Shown in pieces: positions 26,404-33,920 of a DNA stretch of 34,095 nt; position 1 is the first letter of the stretch, and each line of letters begins with the position of its first letter. Origin of the DNA: Gemmatimonadota bacterium (GTDB taxonomy: Bacteria; Latescibacterota; UBA2968; UBA8231); the NCBI GenBank assembly GCA_018673255.1, contig JABHDC010000068.1:1-34095 (forward strand), given 5' to 3'. Position numbers and translations under genes: made by a program. The notes below the pieces were generated by a model that saw nothing but the letters and a program-made list of their open reading frames with translations, was not told where the DNA came from and did not search any database.

Positions 26404-27681
26404 GTGTCGAGTGGTCTGTTCGACGATACCTATCGACGGCGCAAGGATGAGTTGCTGCCGCAGTTGCTGGATCTGCTGATTCCTCAGTACACGAGCGAGG
26501 AACTGGCGGCGTTGCGTATCGATCCGGTGAATCCGGCTGTTCTGGCCCAGCGATCCGGACGCGGTTTTGTGAATCGCGATATTCTGGAGACGGTTCTGGG
26601 CAATTTGCTCGAGTGCGTCGCGCCAGGCTCACACAACATCGATCCCCTTGATCGGCGTCGTTCGCTGGAAGATGCGATTGGTGAGATGGCCGACCAGGTC
26701 TACGCCATGGTCGCTCAGTCTCTGCTGGCCGTGAACAATCACGTGGATCTCGAGGAGCGGGCCATTGGCGCCACCTTCAGCCTTCTGGCAGATCTGCCAC
26801 AGCTGAAGCGTCGTGCCTGGTGGAATCGTTTTGCCTCACTGAAGGATCCGGCTGTCTGGGATGCCTACCTGCGGCATGCCTGCAATGTGGATGACACGAA
26901 TCTCATGGAACTGGAGTTTGCTACCGAGATCGACAAGTCGATCGACTCGCGTGATCCGGGCTCCTACCGCGATTATCTGAAGCGCTTCCCTCACGATGCG
27001 GTCTTCGACTATCAGATGCAGCTGGTGTCCAGCACGTATCCTGGCTGGCGGGTCCTGTTCTATCATGATATTGCGCATGCCATGACGCGCAGCGAACCAG
27101 TGCCGGGCATTGATGGTCTGACGCGCCTGCCCGTGCCGCTGATCCCGCGGGCGATTGCCGAACTTGGCGGCCGCTACTACCAGGCAGATATCCATCCCGA
27201 GACGGAGATTGGCGACGCCAACTTCCTCGACCACCCGCACCGCGGCCTGACGACGGGTCAGACCGGGATCATCGGCTCCGGCTGCCATCTGCTGCCGTGC
27301 ACGCTCGGTGGATTGACACGTCGATTGCGCCGGCGCCACCCGCGCATCGGTGATCACGTCTTCATTGGCACTGACGCGGATGTTTTCGGACCGGTCGAAA
27401 TTGGCGATCACTCGATCATCGGCCCGAGTGTGGAGATCTATGGTAACGTCGAAATCGGGCCACACTGTCGTATCAATGCCACCGTTGTGATCGGGACCGT
27501 GAAATCTGGTGATCACCGGCCCGGCCGGATCGTGCTGGGTGAGGCAGTTGTGATTGGTGATGGAACGATTGTCGAGAATCGGCTCGAGACGGATCTCATC
27601 ATCCCTGAGCGGTCGCAGGTCCCGCCGCGATCTCTCGTCGTCAACGACGGGTGCGGTCAGCCGAAGTTCGTCACGCCCTAA
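26404..27681 (+). CDS. Serine O-acetyltransferase (CysE)-like protein with long N-terminal extension
   Basis: A 425-residue left-handed beta-helix acyltransferase. The C-terminal half (about 262-365) is CysE-like: IHPETEIG, a DHPHRGLTTGQTGIIG stretch where CysE has its catalytic DHATG, TLGGLTRR, RHPRIGDHVFIG and hexapeptide turns. The first 60 residues are helical, and the 200-residue region before the beta-helix is much longer than in standard CysE (about 230-270 aa in total). A CysE role in cysteine synthesis is plausible; acetylation of a sugar or other substrate is possible. GTG 26404 is chosen over TTG 26392 because GAAGGA lies directly upstream of it. It is probably cotranscribed with rhaM. 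Confidence 0.75.
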   Translation: MSSGLFDDTYRRRKDELLPQLLDLLIPQYTSEELAALRIDPVNPAVLAQRSGRGFVNRDILETVLGNLLECVAPGSHNIDPLDRRRSLEDAIGEMADQVYAMVAQSLLAVNNHVDLEERAIGATFSLLADLPQLKRRAWWNRFASLKDPAVWDAYLRHACNVDDTNLMELEFATEIDKSIDSRDPGSYRDYLKRFPHDAVFDYQMQLVSSTYPGWRVLFYHDIAHAMTRSEPVPGIDGLTRLPVPLIPRAIAELGGRYYQADIHPETEIGDANFLDHPHRGLTTGQTGIIGSGCHLLPCTLGGLTRRLRRRHPRIGDHVFIGTDADVFGPVEIGDHSIIGPSVEIYGNVEIGPHCRINATVVIGTVKSGDHRPGRIVLGEAVVIGDGTIVENRLETDLIIPERSQVPPRSLVVNDGCGQPKFVTP

Positions 27682-27716
27682 GGGTACTATCGAATCCGGC
27701 GTCCAGCAGGTACGAA

Positions 27717-27749
27717 AAGACCCCGGCACCAACCTGGCACCAGGGTCTT
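27717..27749. terminator. Intrinsic terminator between the acetyltransferase-like and outer-membrane protein genes
   Basis: A 7-bp stem (27717-27723 with 27743-27749) with inner pairing. The T-run lies on the minus strand (TTTT read leftwards past 27717), so it is best suited to end the minus-strand gene at 27790; for the plus strand it is weak. Confidence 0.6.
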
Positions 27750-27789
27750 AACGTTCCGGGCGGGGAGACCGCACTCAGGAAGGTATACC

Positions 27790-28485
27790 CTAAAAAGCTG
27801 TCACCAGACTGACACCGACGCCGATGTCATCCTGCCGGACGTCGCCGGCCAGTCCGATGGTCAAACCGGCGTTGATGATGGCCGTCTCACTGAAGTTGAT
27901 ATCGACATTGGGGCCCAGATCGATGGCCAGCTGATCGGCGAAGGCATCCGTATTCGACGCGATCATCACATCGAGATAACCTGTGGCGTAATCGCCGAAT
28001 CCGAGGCTGGGCTCCACCAGAAGGGACAGGGCCATTCCGTCGGCTGCGTAGCCTGAGAGAAAAGCGCCACGGGCCCACGTATTGACCGTCGTCCCCTGAA
28101 GGTTGATCGACTTCATCACACCCACGGCAACGCCCAGATCATCGACGTCTCCCACGGGTAGAAGCACTGTGCCCGTGACGGCCAGATCCGGAGCCAGGCC
28201 GAATTTGATACCTGTCCGAATTTGGGACATGGTGCCGGCATCCTCATCAAGGATGCCCAGATCCACGGCTACGCCGGTCTCGAACTCATCCGTTACACAA
28301 TACTTGCCCATGACCAGCACCGTGCTGGCATCGGTCACGTTGCCGATATCTCGATTGTAGAGACCCGCATCGGCACTGAGCCGGCCTGTCGGGCCGGGCA
28401 GTACGAAATACGGATCGTAGTGTTGGGCATTGGCGCCACTCGACAATACGAGCAACAGGCAACCAAGGCCTCGCAATAGGCGCAC
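27790..28485 (-). CDS. Predicted outer-membrane beta-barrel protein (hypothetical)
   Basis: A 231-residue protein with a signal peptide (residues 1-20, GLGCLLLVLSSGANA, cleavage before QHYDPY). The mature part is about 210 residues of alternating hydrophobic/polar strands and ends in phenylalanine (SLVTAF), a mark of outer-membrane barrels. It contains many GxxxGLA-type strands (GIKFGLAPDLAVTGTV, GLTIGLAGDV). No family name can be given. GTG 28485 is preceded by GGAG six bases upstream, and a promoter lies at 28641-28669. It is flanked by terminators, so it is probably transcribed alone. Confidence 0.75.
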   Translation of the reverse strand: MRLLRGLGCLLLVLSSGANAQHYDPYFVLPGPTGRLSADAGLYNRDIGNVTDASTVLVMGKYCVTDEFETGVAVDLGILDEDAGTMSQIRTGIKFGLAPDLAVTGTVLLPVGDVDDLGVAVGVMKSINLQGTTVNTWARGAFLSGYAADGMALSLLVEPSLGFGDYATGYLDVMIASNTDAFADQLAIDLGPNVDINFSETAIINAGLTIGLAGDVRQDDIGVGVSLVTAF

Positions 28486-28640
28486 AAATAGCTCCGGCGA
28501 TCATCCCGCCAGCCGCGCCGATCATGAGAATCGAGTCGGCGGTCTTCAGCGGTCTGTCGAACTGTGGGCGAGGCGTAATGGACTGCGGGGTTGCCGGCAA
28601 AATGACGAAATCGGGGGTGATTCCTACCAGCGGACGACCC

Positions 28641-28669
28641 AAGATACACAGGGTGTTCAAATCCGGCAA
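28641..28669 (-). promoter_or_regulatory. Sigma70-type promoter for the outer-membrane protein gene
   Basis: On the minus strand, TTGCCG (28669-28664), a 17-base spacer and TATCTT (28646-28641). The leader to the GTG at 28485 is about 150 bases. Confidence 0.5.
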
Positions 28670-28686
28670 TCGAAGATCTATACACC

Positions 28687-28734
28687 AAAAAAACGGCCCC
28701 GGGCCTGCCCTGTGGAAAGGGCTGACCCGGGGCC
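28687..28734 (-). terminator. Strong intrinsic terminator of the enolase-superfamily gene
   Basis: A 9-bp GC stem (28695-28703 with 28726-28734) with an inner 5-bp stem (28706-28710 with 28718-28722). Read on the minus strand it is followed by seven T (28693-28687). Confidence 0.9.
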
Positions 28735-28793
28735 TTGATTGGCCAATTGGGTGCTGATATCTCGTGTTTGCGGTATGGTCGCCGTGCTCTGGA

Positions 28794-29990
28794 TCAGGTC
28801 GATTCGCGAATCGTGGTGTCGTCCCGTGAGAGCACCGCTTCCTGCAACTGCGTGCCGAGGCCGGCGCCATCCGGCGCCCAGGCATATCCATTTTCGATCC
28901 GCGGCATCACCGTGACGAGGTCGGCGTAGAAGCCGCGGTAGTAGGCTCGAACACTCTCCTGGATCAGCGCATTGGGGCAATGGATGGAGAGGTGGATGGA
29001 GGCGATGAAGGTCACCGGCCCGGTGCAATCGTGGGCGACGAAGGGGAGGTTGGCCGTCTCCGCCATCGCAGCGATACGTTTGCTCTCGCCGATCCCGCCG
29101 GTCCAGGTGACATCGGTCATGAGGATGTCGACCGCATTGGCATCCAGCAATTCCCGGGCGTGATACCTGCTCAGGGCCAGTTCCGATCCGCAGATCGGGA
29201 TCGACGTCGACTGCCGCAGTTCTGCCAGGGCGTGGGGATTGTCTGGCTTGATGAAGTCCTCCAACCACATCGGCTGATAGGGCTCCAGTGCTTCGGCGAT
29301 CCGAATGGCCGGGGGCACCTTCCAGTAGCCGTGGCCTTCCAGCATGATCTCCATGTCCATGCCGACGGCATCGCGGATCTTCTTCACCGGTTCCAGGCCG
29401 CGTTCAACATCGGCATGGCTGATGTAGTTGCCGTGGCTGTCTCCGACATAGGGATCGAAAGGCCAGATCTTCATGGCCCGGATCCCCTCAGACAGAAGAT
29501 CCTTTGCCAGTTCGTCGGCCCGATGCGTGAAAGCATCCAGATCCTCGTAGCGACTGTCTGACACGCGACGATCTGTCTGTTTGCGGGGGACACCTGGTGT
29601 TCCACGTGCGTAGAGAGGTCCGGCGCACGTGTTGTAGAGTTGCACCTTCTCTCGTGCGGCACCCCCAAGCAGGCGGTACAGAGGCAGGCCGGCGACCTGA
29701 CCGAGCAGATCCCACAAGGCGACATCCACGGCCGAGATCCCTCGCATCTCATTGCCGCGATTTCCGTAGACATGGGTCGCGTCATAGAGTCTGCGCCAAT
29801 GGGCCTCCACGTCCCGGGCATCGTGGCCGATCAACATGGGCGCACAGACTTCGTGAACAAAGGCCCGTGTCGATTCGGGGGTGTAGTACGTCTCCCCTAA
29901 TCCCACCAGGCCCGCATCGGTATGGATGCGGACGAAGAGGATATTGGCGAATTCGGCGACGTGAATGGTCTCGATGCGTGTGATCTTCAC
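28794..29990 (-). CDS. Enolase-superfamily acid-sugar dehydratase (galactonate dehydratase-like, mandelate racemase fold)
   Basis: A 398-residue enzyme of the mandelate racemase/muconate lactonizing group, predicted to dehydrate a sugar acid by Mg-assisted proton abstraction. Metal ligands: Glu218 (LEGH), Glu244 (WLEDF) and Glu270 (CGSE). His220 and His320 (AHDCTGPV) are candidate acid/base residues. The spacing of these five positions matches E. coli galactonate dehydratase (183/185/209/235/285 as recalled), except that the first ligand is Glu rather than Asp. The exact sugar acid cannot be assigned. ATG 29990 lies 25 bases after the HpcH-like aldolase gene, so the two form one operon. Confidence 0.87.
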   Translation of the reverse strand: MKITRIETIHVAEFANILFVRIHTDAGLVGLGETYYTPESTRAFVHEVCAPMLIGHDARDVEAHWRRLYDATHVYGNRGNEMRGISAVDVALWDLLGQVAGLPLYRLLGGAAREKVQLYNTCAGPLYARGTPGVPRKQTDRRVSDSRYEDLDAFTHRADELAKDLLSEGIRAMKIWPFDPYVGDSHGNYISHADVERGLEPVKKIRDAVGMDMEIMLEGHGYWKVPPAIRIAEALEPYQPMWLEDFIKPDNPHALAELRQSTSIPICGSELALSRYHARELLDANAVDILMTDVTWTGGIGESKRIAAMAETANLPFVAHDCTGPVTFIASIHLSIHCPNALIQESVRAYYRGFYADLVTVMPRIENGYAWAPDGAGLGTQLQEAVLSRDDTTIREST

Positions 29991-30015
29991 AGCTGAATCA
30001 ACCCGATATGCACAA

Positions 30016-30966
30016 TCAGAAACCGCAACGTTCGGCGGCCCTGAAGAAGGGCTCCGTCATGCTCAGTGCACCACGCAGAACCAGATCGCTGGTGAAGGGG
30101 TGCACGCAGATCAGACGTGCGCCATTCTCGATGGCCACGACCATGGCATCCTCGATATCCTTGGGGTCTTCCATGGTGCCGGATCCGACGACGCGTCCCG
30201 TGTGGATGCCGCGTTCGGCGGCGGCGCGGAACAGATCGTTCGTGGCGTCTTCCATCTCCGGAAGGGCGCCTTCACGCAGGATGGCATCGAAGGGGCCGAC
30301 AAAACCACAGGCTTTGTTGGCGCCCTGCTCGGCCATCAGGTCCAGGACCTGGTTGCGCAGCTTTTCATCGAGGATGTATTCGCCCGTCTCAAACTGAATC
30401 CACCCCTGTGTCTGCGTCTCGGCGCCGAGCAGCGAATCGGGTGAGAAGGCGAACTGACGGTCGCCGAGGCGAACGGGATAGCCGCCGCGATCGTCCGGTG
30501 TGGCCTGGCCAGGGACGGGGAAATTCACGGTGCGGTAGAATCGCTCCGCCTGTTCGTAGGTCGTGCCGTACGGCTTCATGGTCGCACGGGCGCCCATCTG
30601 AAAGACATCGCCGTGGGAGCTCCAGGCCTCACGGTGAAGTCGCTGCACCTGGAGCAGACCGACGCGGCCCTCCATGGCATTCTGCTGCCGGCCATACCAA
30701 CCTTCACGCTGACAATGTTCGGCGTCGTTGCAGATCCAGCTGAATCCGGCCTTGGCCCAGGAGTGGGTTTCATCTTCGCGTACCTGATACCAGGGCACGT
30801 CATTGAAGATGCCCAGCATGGGCGGTGTGGTCTCTACAGAGGTGCTCCGGTCAAGAATCTCTTTCACCGGATTGCGCTGCGGATTCAGAGCGTAGGCGTG
30901 AGCACGACGGGCGTACTCTTCCGTCGGGAGGGGGCGTTGCCCGCCGATGGCTTCCAGGGCATTCAC
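30016..30966 (-). CDS. HpcH/HpaI-type class II pyruvate aldolase-like protein
   Basis: A 316-residue protein in the phosphoenolpyruvate/pyruvate-domain (TIM-barrel) family. It retains the pattern of HpcH aldolases: GFSWICNDAEH (His84 as the base), FQMGARATMKPYGTTYEQAE (122-141), IQFET with metal ligand Glu193, and GFVGPFDAI with metal ligand Asp227. It is longer than the usual 250-265 residues. The segment 1-60 is an N-terminal extension with no recognised motif. The frame extends to 31113, but GTG 30966 with AAGGAA upstream gives a sensible start. Cleavage of a 2-keto-3-deoxy sugar acid made by the next enzyme would complete a pathway; this is inference. Confidence 0.72.
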   Translation of the reverse strand: MNALEAIGGQRPLPTEEYARRAHAYALNPQRNPVKEILDRSTSVETTPPMLGIFNDVPWYQVREDETHSWAKAGFSWICNDAEHCQREGWYGRQQNAMEGRVGLLQVQRLHREAWSSHGDVFQMGARATMKPYGTTYEQAERFYRTVNFPVPGQATPDDRGGYPVRLGDRQFAFSPDSLLGAETQTQGWIQFETGEYILDEKLRNQVLDLMAEQGANKACGFVGPFDAILREGALPEMEDATNDLFRAAAERGIHTGRVVGSGTMEDPKDIEDAMVVAIENGARLICVHPFTSDLVLRGALSMTEPFFRAAERCGF

Positions 30967-31060
30967 GGTGGTTCCTTGTTCGATGGGGGGACAGGGACAC
31001 TCAATGGTGCGCCGGGGAAAAACGCATACCCATCCGGCTCGAGCAAGGGGCACAGGACAG

Positions 31061-31089
31061 TTGGCCTCCGGCAGGGGGCGCAGTATTTT
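31061..31089 (+). promoter_or_regulatory. Possible promoter for the Gfo/Idh/MocA-transporter operon
   Basis: TTGGCC (31061-31066), a 17-base spacer and TATTTT (31084-31089), about 58 bases of leader before TTG 31154. The -35 box is imperfect. It lies in the 187-base gap between divergent operons, which also must hold the aldolase promoter (not found). Confidence 0.4.
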
Positions 31090-31153
31090 GCCGGCCATCC
31101 GCTGGTTAACCATCTGGCATCTATGCAGCGGTCATACATCTGAGGGGGGTATC

Positions 31154-32266
31154 TTGAGCAAGATCTATCGCGCCGCAGCAATTGGCCGCACCGGGCGCGG
31201 CGGCTACGGCCACGGATTGCACACAGCCTATCAGGGAAACGACCGGGTCGAATTCGTCGCTATCGCTGACGAGGATGAGGCAGGACGTCAACAGGGACAG
31301 GAACAGACCGGCGCACCGGCAGCCTATGGAGACTGGCGGAAGATGCTGGCCCAGGAGAGGCCCGACATCGTCAGCGTCTGCCCTCGTTGGACCGACTGTC
31401 ACCTGGAGATGGTGACGGCCTGCCTTGAAGCCGGCGCCCACGTGTACTGTGAGAAGCCACTGACCGCGAATCTGGCCGAGGGCGACAGGATCGTGGCGCT
31501 GGCGCGTCAGGTCGGACGGAAGGTGGCCGTCGCCCATCAAGGTGTCTATCTGCCGCGGGTCCAGGGCGTGCAGCGGATGCTGCAGGAGGGCCGGATCGGC
31601 CACGTCCAGGCGATTCACGCCCACGGCAAGCAGGATCGCCGGGGTGGCGGCGAAGACATGATCACCCTGGGGACGCATCTGTTCAACATGATGCGATACT
31701 TTGCCGGAGATGTGCGCTGGATAACGGCGCATGTCACCGTGGATGGGCGTGAACTGGAGCCGGGTGATGTGGTGGCCCCCTCCGAGCCGGTGGGTCTGGT
31801 CGCCGGCGACTGCATCAACGCCTACTACGCCTTCGACTCCGGGATCAGCGGGTTCTTCGACTCCCGGCGGGATCAGATCGGCTCCTCGCAACGGTATGGC
31901 ATGGAGATCATCGGCAGTGAGGGCTCGATCTCCTTGCGAGGTGGCAGTGGTTCGGAGCTGATGCTCTATCCGCATCCTGTCTTCCGACCCGCTGCTGAGG
32001 ACCAGGCCTGGGAGGCGGTGACGGATCTGCCCGACAATGAGCTGGGACTGGGGAATCACCTGGCCATTGCCGATCTCATCGAGGCCGCCGAGACGGATCG
32101 AGACCCCGTGTCGAGTGCCAGCGATGCCGTGGCGGCCCTGGAGATGATCCTGGGCACTTACGAGTCACAGATCACCGGATCACGGGTGGAGATCCCGATG
32201 GTGAATCGGCAGCATCCGCTGGTCGGCTTCTCTGGTGGCAACCGAACCACGGGAGGCGAGCTATGA
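31154..32266 (+). CDS. Gfo/Idh/MocA family oxidoreductase
   Basis: A 370-residue NAD(P)-dependent sugar or sugar-acid oxidoreductase. The N-terminal Rossmann domain starts SKIYRAAAIGRTGRGGYG (altered GxGxxG), VEFVAIADEDE follows, and YCEKPL (98-103) carries the family Glu-Lys-Pro catalytic/binding motif. The C-terminal alpha/beta domain has GTHLFNMMRYFAG with a conserved His. The frame stays open to 30947, but TTG 31154 follows GAGGGGGG and matches the family N-terminus. Its stop overlaps the start of the transporter gene (32263-32266). Substrate is unknown. Confidence 0.82.
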   Translation: MSKIYRAAAIGRTGRGGYGHGLHTAYQGNDRVEFVAIADEDEAGRQQGQEQTGAPAAYGDWRKMLAQERPDIVSVCPRWTDCHLEMVTACLEAGAHVYCEKPLTANLAEGDRIVALARQVGRKVAVAHQGVYLPRVQGVQRMLQEGRIGHVQAIHAHGKQDRRGGGEDMITLGTHLFNMMRYFAGDVRWITAHVTVDGRELEPGDVVAPSEPVGLVAGDCINAYYAFDSGISGFFDSRRDQIGSSQRYGMEIIGSEGSISLRGGSGSELMLYPHPVFRPAAEDQAWEAVTDLPDNELGLGNHLAIADLIEAAETDRDPVSSASDAVAALEMILGTYESQITGSRVEIPMVNRQHPLVGFSGGNRTTGGEL

Positions 32267-33768
32267 GTGCAGAGGACGTTCAACAAGACGGGGCCGACGA
32301 AGGCGATCGAATCGGGGGTGCGGATCGCCCCGTACCCCATGATGTCATCCCGTGCGATCTCCTGCCGCCGGTCGTCTACCGGGATCTGCCCGAAGCCCCT
32401 CCATGGCGCAAGCTCGTGGGGCCCAGCATTCTGCTGCTGGGGCTGTCGCTGGGCTCGGGGGAATTCGTGTTGTGGCCCTACATCTCCTACCAGTTCGGCT
32501 TCGCCGTGTTCTGGGCCTGTATGGTGGGGGTGACGACGCAATACTTCATCAACATGGAGATCGAGCGGTGGACGCTCGCCACGGGAGAGACGGCGATCAC
32601 CGGGTTCTGCCGACTGTGGCGGGGGTGGGCGCCGATCTTCCTGGCGGCCAATGTCCTGCCCTGGATCTGGCCGGGTTGGGCATCAGGCGCCGCGACACTG
32701 CTGACCTGGGAGATCGGTGGCAGTGAGAACATGCGCGTCGTGTACTCCATCGCCAGCTTGCTGGCCATCGGGGCGGCGCTGACGGTGGGGCCCGTCGTCT
32801 ACAACACGGTCGAACGTCTGCAGAAGATCCTGATCGGCCTCGTCTTCGTCTTCATGGTGCTGATCTTCATCCTCGTCGTCGACGCGACCCACGTCGTGGA
32901 CATGGCCGTGGGCATCACCAACATCGGTTTCGTGCCCGATGGCATGGAGTTGCCGTTGTTGCTCGGTGCCCTGGCCTTCGCCGGTGCCGGCGGTACGATG
33001 AACCTTGTGCAGAGTGACTATGTGCGGGAGAAGGGCTACGCCATGGGCCGCTTCGCCGGTCGCCTGACGAGTCCGATTACGGGTCGCGAAGAGGTCATGG
33101 CTGATATTGGTGACCACTTCGAGCACACGGAAGAGAATCTCAGACGCTGGAAGGATTGGTGGCGGGCGGCCAACAAGGAGCATGCGGTCAGCTTTTACCT
33201 GCTCTCCGTCGTCTCGCTGATGATGCTGTCGCTGATCGCCTACAGCACGGCCCGGGCGACACCGGGGCTGGAGAGCGGGATCGGTTTCATACGCGCCGAA
33301 GGCCAATTCATCGGTGACCTGCACGGCGTTTTCTTCCAGCACGCCTTCCACTGGATGGGGATCGCCATCCTGCTGACCACAGAGTTGGGATTGCTCGACG
33401 CCTGCGCGCGGATCTCCACCGACATCATCAAGGTCAACTGGTTGCGCGACAGCCAGAGATGGACCGACAGTCGACTCTACTTTGCCCTGCTGTGGGCGCA
33501 GATCCTGATCGGCTGTGCCATCATGCTGGTGGGATTGGTGGTGCCTGGGCTGACGCAGCCGATCACGCTGCTCGTGCTCAGCGCGTCCCTCAACGGCGGC
33601 GTGATGCTCATCTATTCGGTGCTGCTGCTGTGGCTGAACAATCGGATCCTCGGTGGTTCTCTGCGAATGCCCCCGGTTCGTTTCCTGGCGATGATCTGGT
33701 CCTGTGCCTTCTTCGGCTACTTCACCTTCGTGACGCTGAAGAATCAGATTCCGCGGTTGTTTGGATAG
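32263..33768 (+). CDS. Nramp-like multipass transporter lacking the Nramp metal-binding motifs
   Basis: A 501-residue membrane protein with about 11 predicted helices and a 50-residue hydrophilic N-terminus. Its layout resembles Nramp (LeuT-fold) proteins: helix 1 is PSILLLGLSLGSGEFVLWPY (54-73) and helix 6 contains LGALAFAGAGGTMNLVQSDY. In metal-transporting Nramps helix 1 carries DPGN and helix 6 an MPH-type motif. Here these positions read GSGE and GAGG, so the known metal site is absent. A long cytoplasmic loop (about 265-310, HTEENLRRWKDWWRAANK) separates the halves. The gene overlaps the Gfo/Idh/MocA stop by 4 bases, so coupled translation with a sugar enzyme is likely. A substrate other than a metal ion is proposed, with low certainty. 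Confidence 0.7.
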   Translation: MSAEDVQQDGADEGDRIGGADRPVPHDVIPCDLLPPVVYRDLPEAPPWRKLVGPSILLLGLSLGSGEFVLWPYISYQFGFAVFWACMVGVTTQYFINMEIERWTLATGETAITGFCRLWRGWAPIFLAANVLPWIWPGWASGAATLLTWEIGGSENMRVVYSIASLLAIGAALTVGPVVYNTVERLQKILIGLVFVFMVLIFILVVDATHVVDMAVGITNIGFVPDGMELPLLLGALAFAGAGGTMNLVQSDYVREKGYAMGRFAGRLTSPITGREEVMADIGDHFEHTEENLRRWKDWWRAANKEHAVSFYLLSVVSLMMLSLIAYSTARATPGLESGIGFIRAEGQFIGDLHGVFFQHAFHWMGIAILLTTELGLLDACARISTDIIKVNWLRDSQRWTDSRLYFALLWAQILIGCAIMLVGLVVPGLTQPITLLVLSASLNGGVMLIYSVLLLWLNNRILGGSLRMPPVRFLAMIWSCAFFGYFTFVTLKNQIPRLFG

Positions 33769-33838
33769 GGGGCCACGCCTTGTGGTTTCGCCGGCGTCGT
33801 CGAATTCGAGCTGGCGATACACGCGGGGCGGGGTGATG

Positions 33839-33879
33839 GAAAAAGAAAGGGGACCCGAGTCACTGACTCAGGTCCCCTT
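33839..33879. terminator. Intrinsic terminator between the transporter gene and the gene at the right edge
   Basis: A 9-bp stem (33847-33855 with 33871-33879) with an inner 5-bp stem (33857-33861 with 33865-33869). On the minus strand it is followed by a T-rich run (TTTCTTTTTC). It fits best as the terminator of the minus-strand gene at 33921 and may also act for the transporter operon. Confidence 0.8.
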
Positions 33880-33920
33880 CAATATGGTAGGCCAAGGCCT
33901 GGCGGCCCTGTTTGGCCCCG

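Larger units (their letters stand above)
28486..28793. other. Intergenic region (308 bases) between the outer-membrane protein and enolase-superfamily genes
   Basis: It holds a strong minus-strand terminator (28687-28734) for the enolase-superfamily gene and, beyond it, a minus-strand promoter (28641-28669) for the outer-membrane protein gene, followed by a leader of about 150 bases. No gene is seen in it. Confidence 0.6.

Noticed and set aside
28286..28891. 201-codon minus-strand open frame across the intergenic region
   Set aside because: It runs through a strong terminator and overlaps two better supported genes, although a GAAGGMIAG-like stretch looked protein-like.
30947..31153. N-terminal extension of the Gfo/Idh/MocA gene
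   Set aside because: It overlaps the divergent aldolase start and its promoter area, and the family N-terminus begins at TTG 31154.
32683..33822. 379-codon minus-strand open frame
   Set aside because: Antisense of the transporter; its His/Gln/Asp-rich composition is the mirror of membrane-helix codons.
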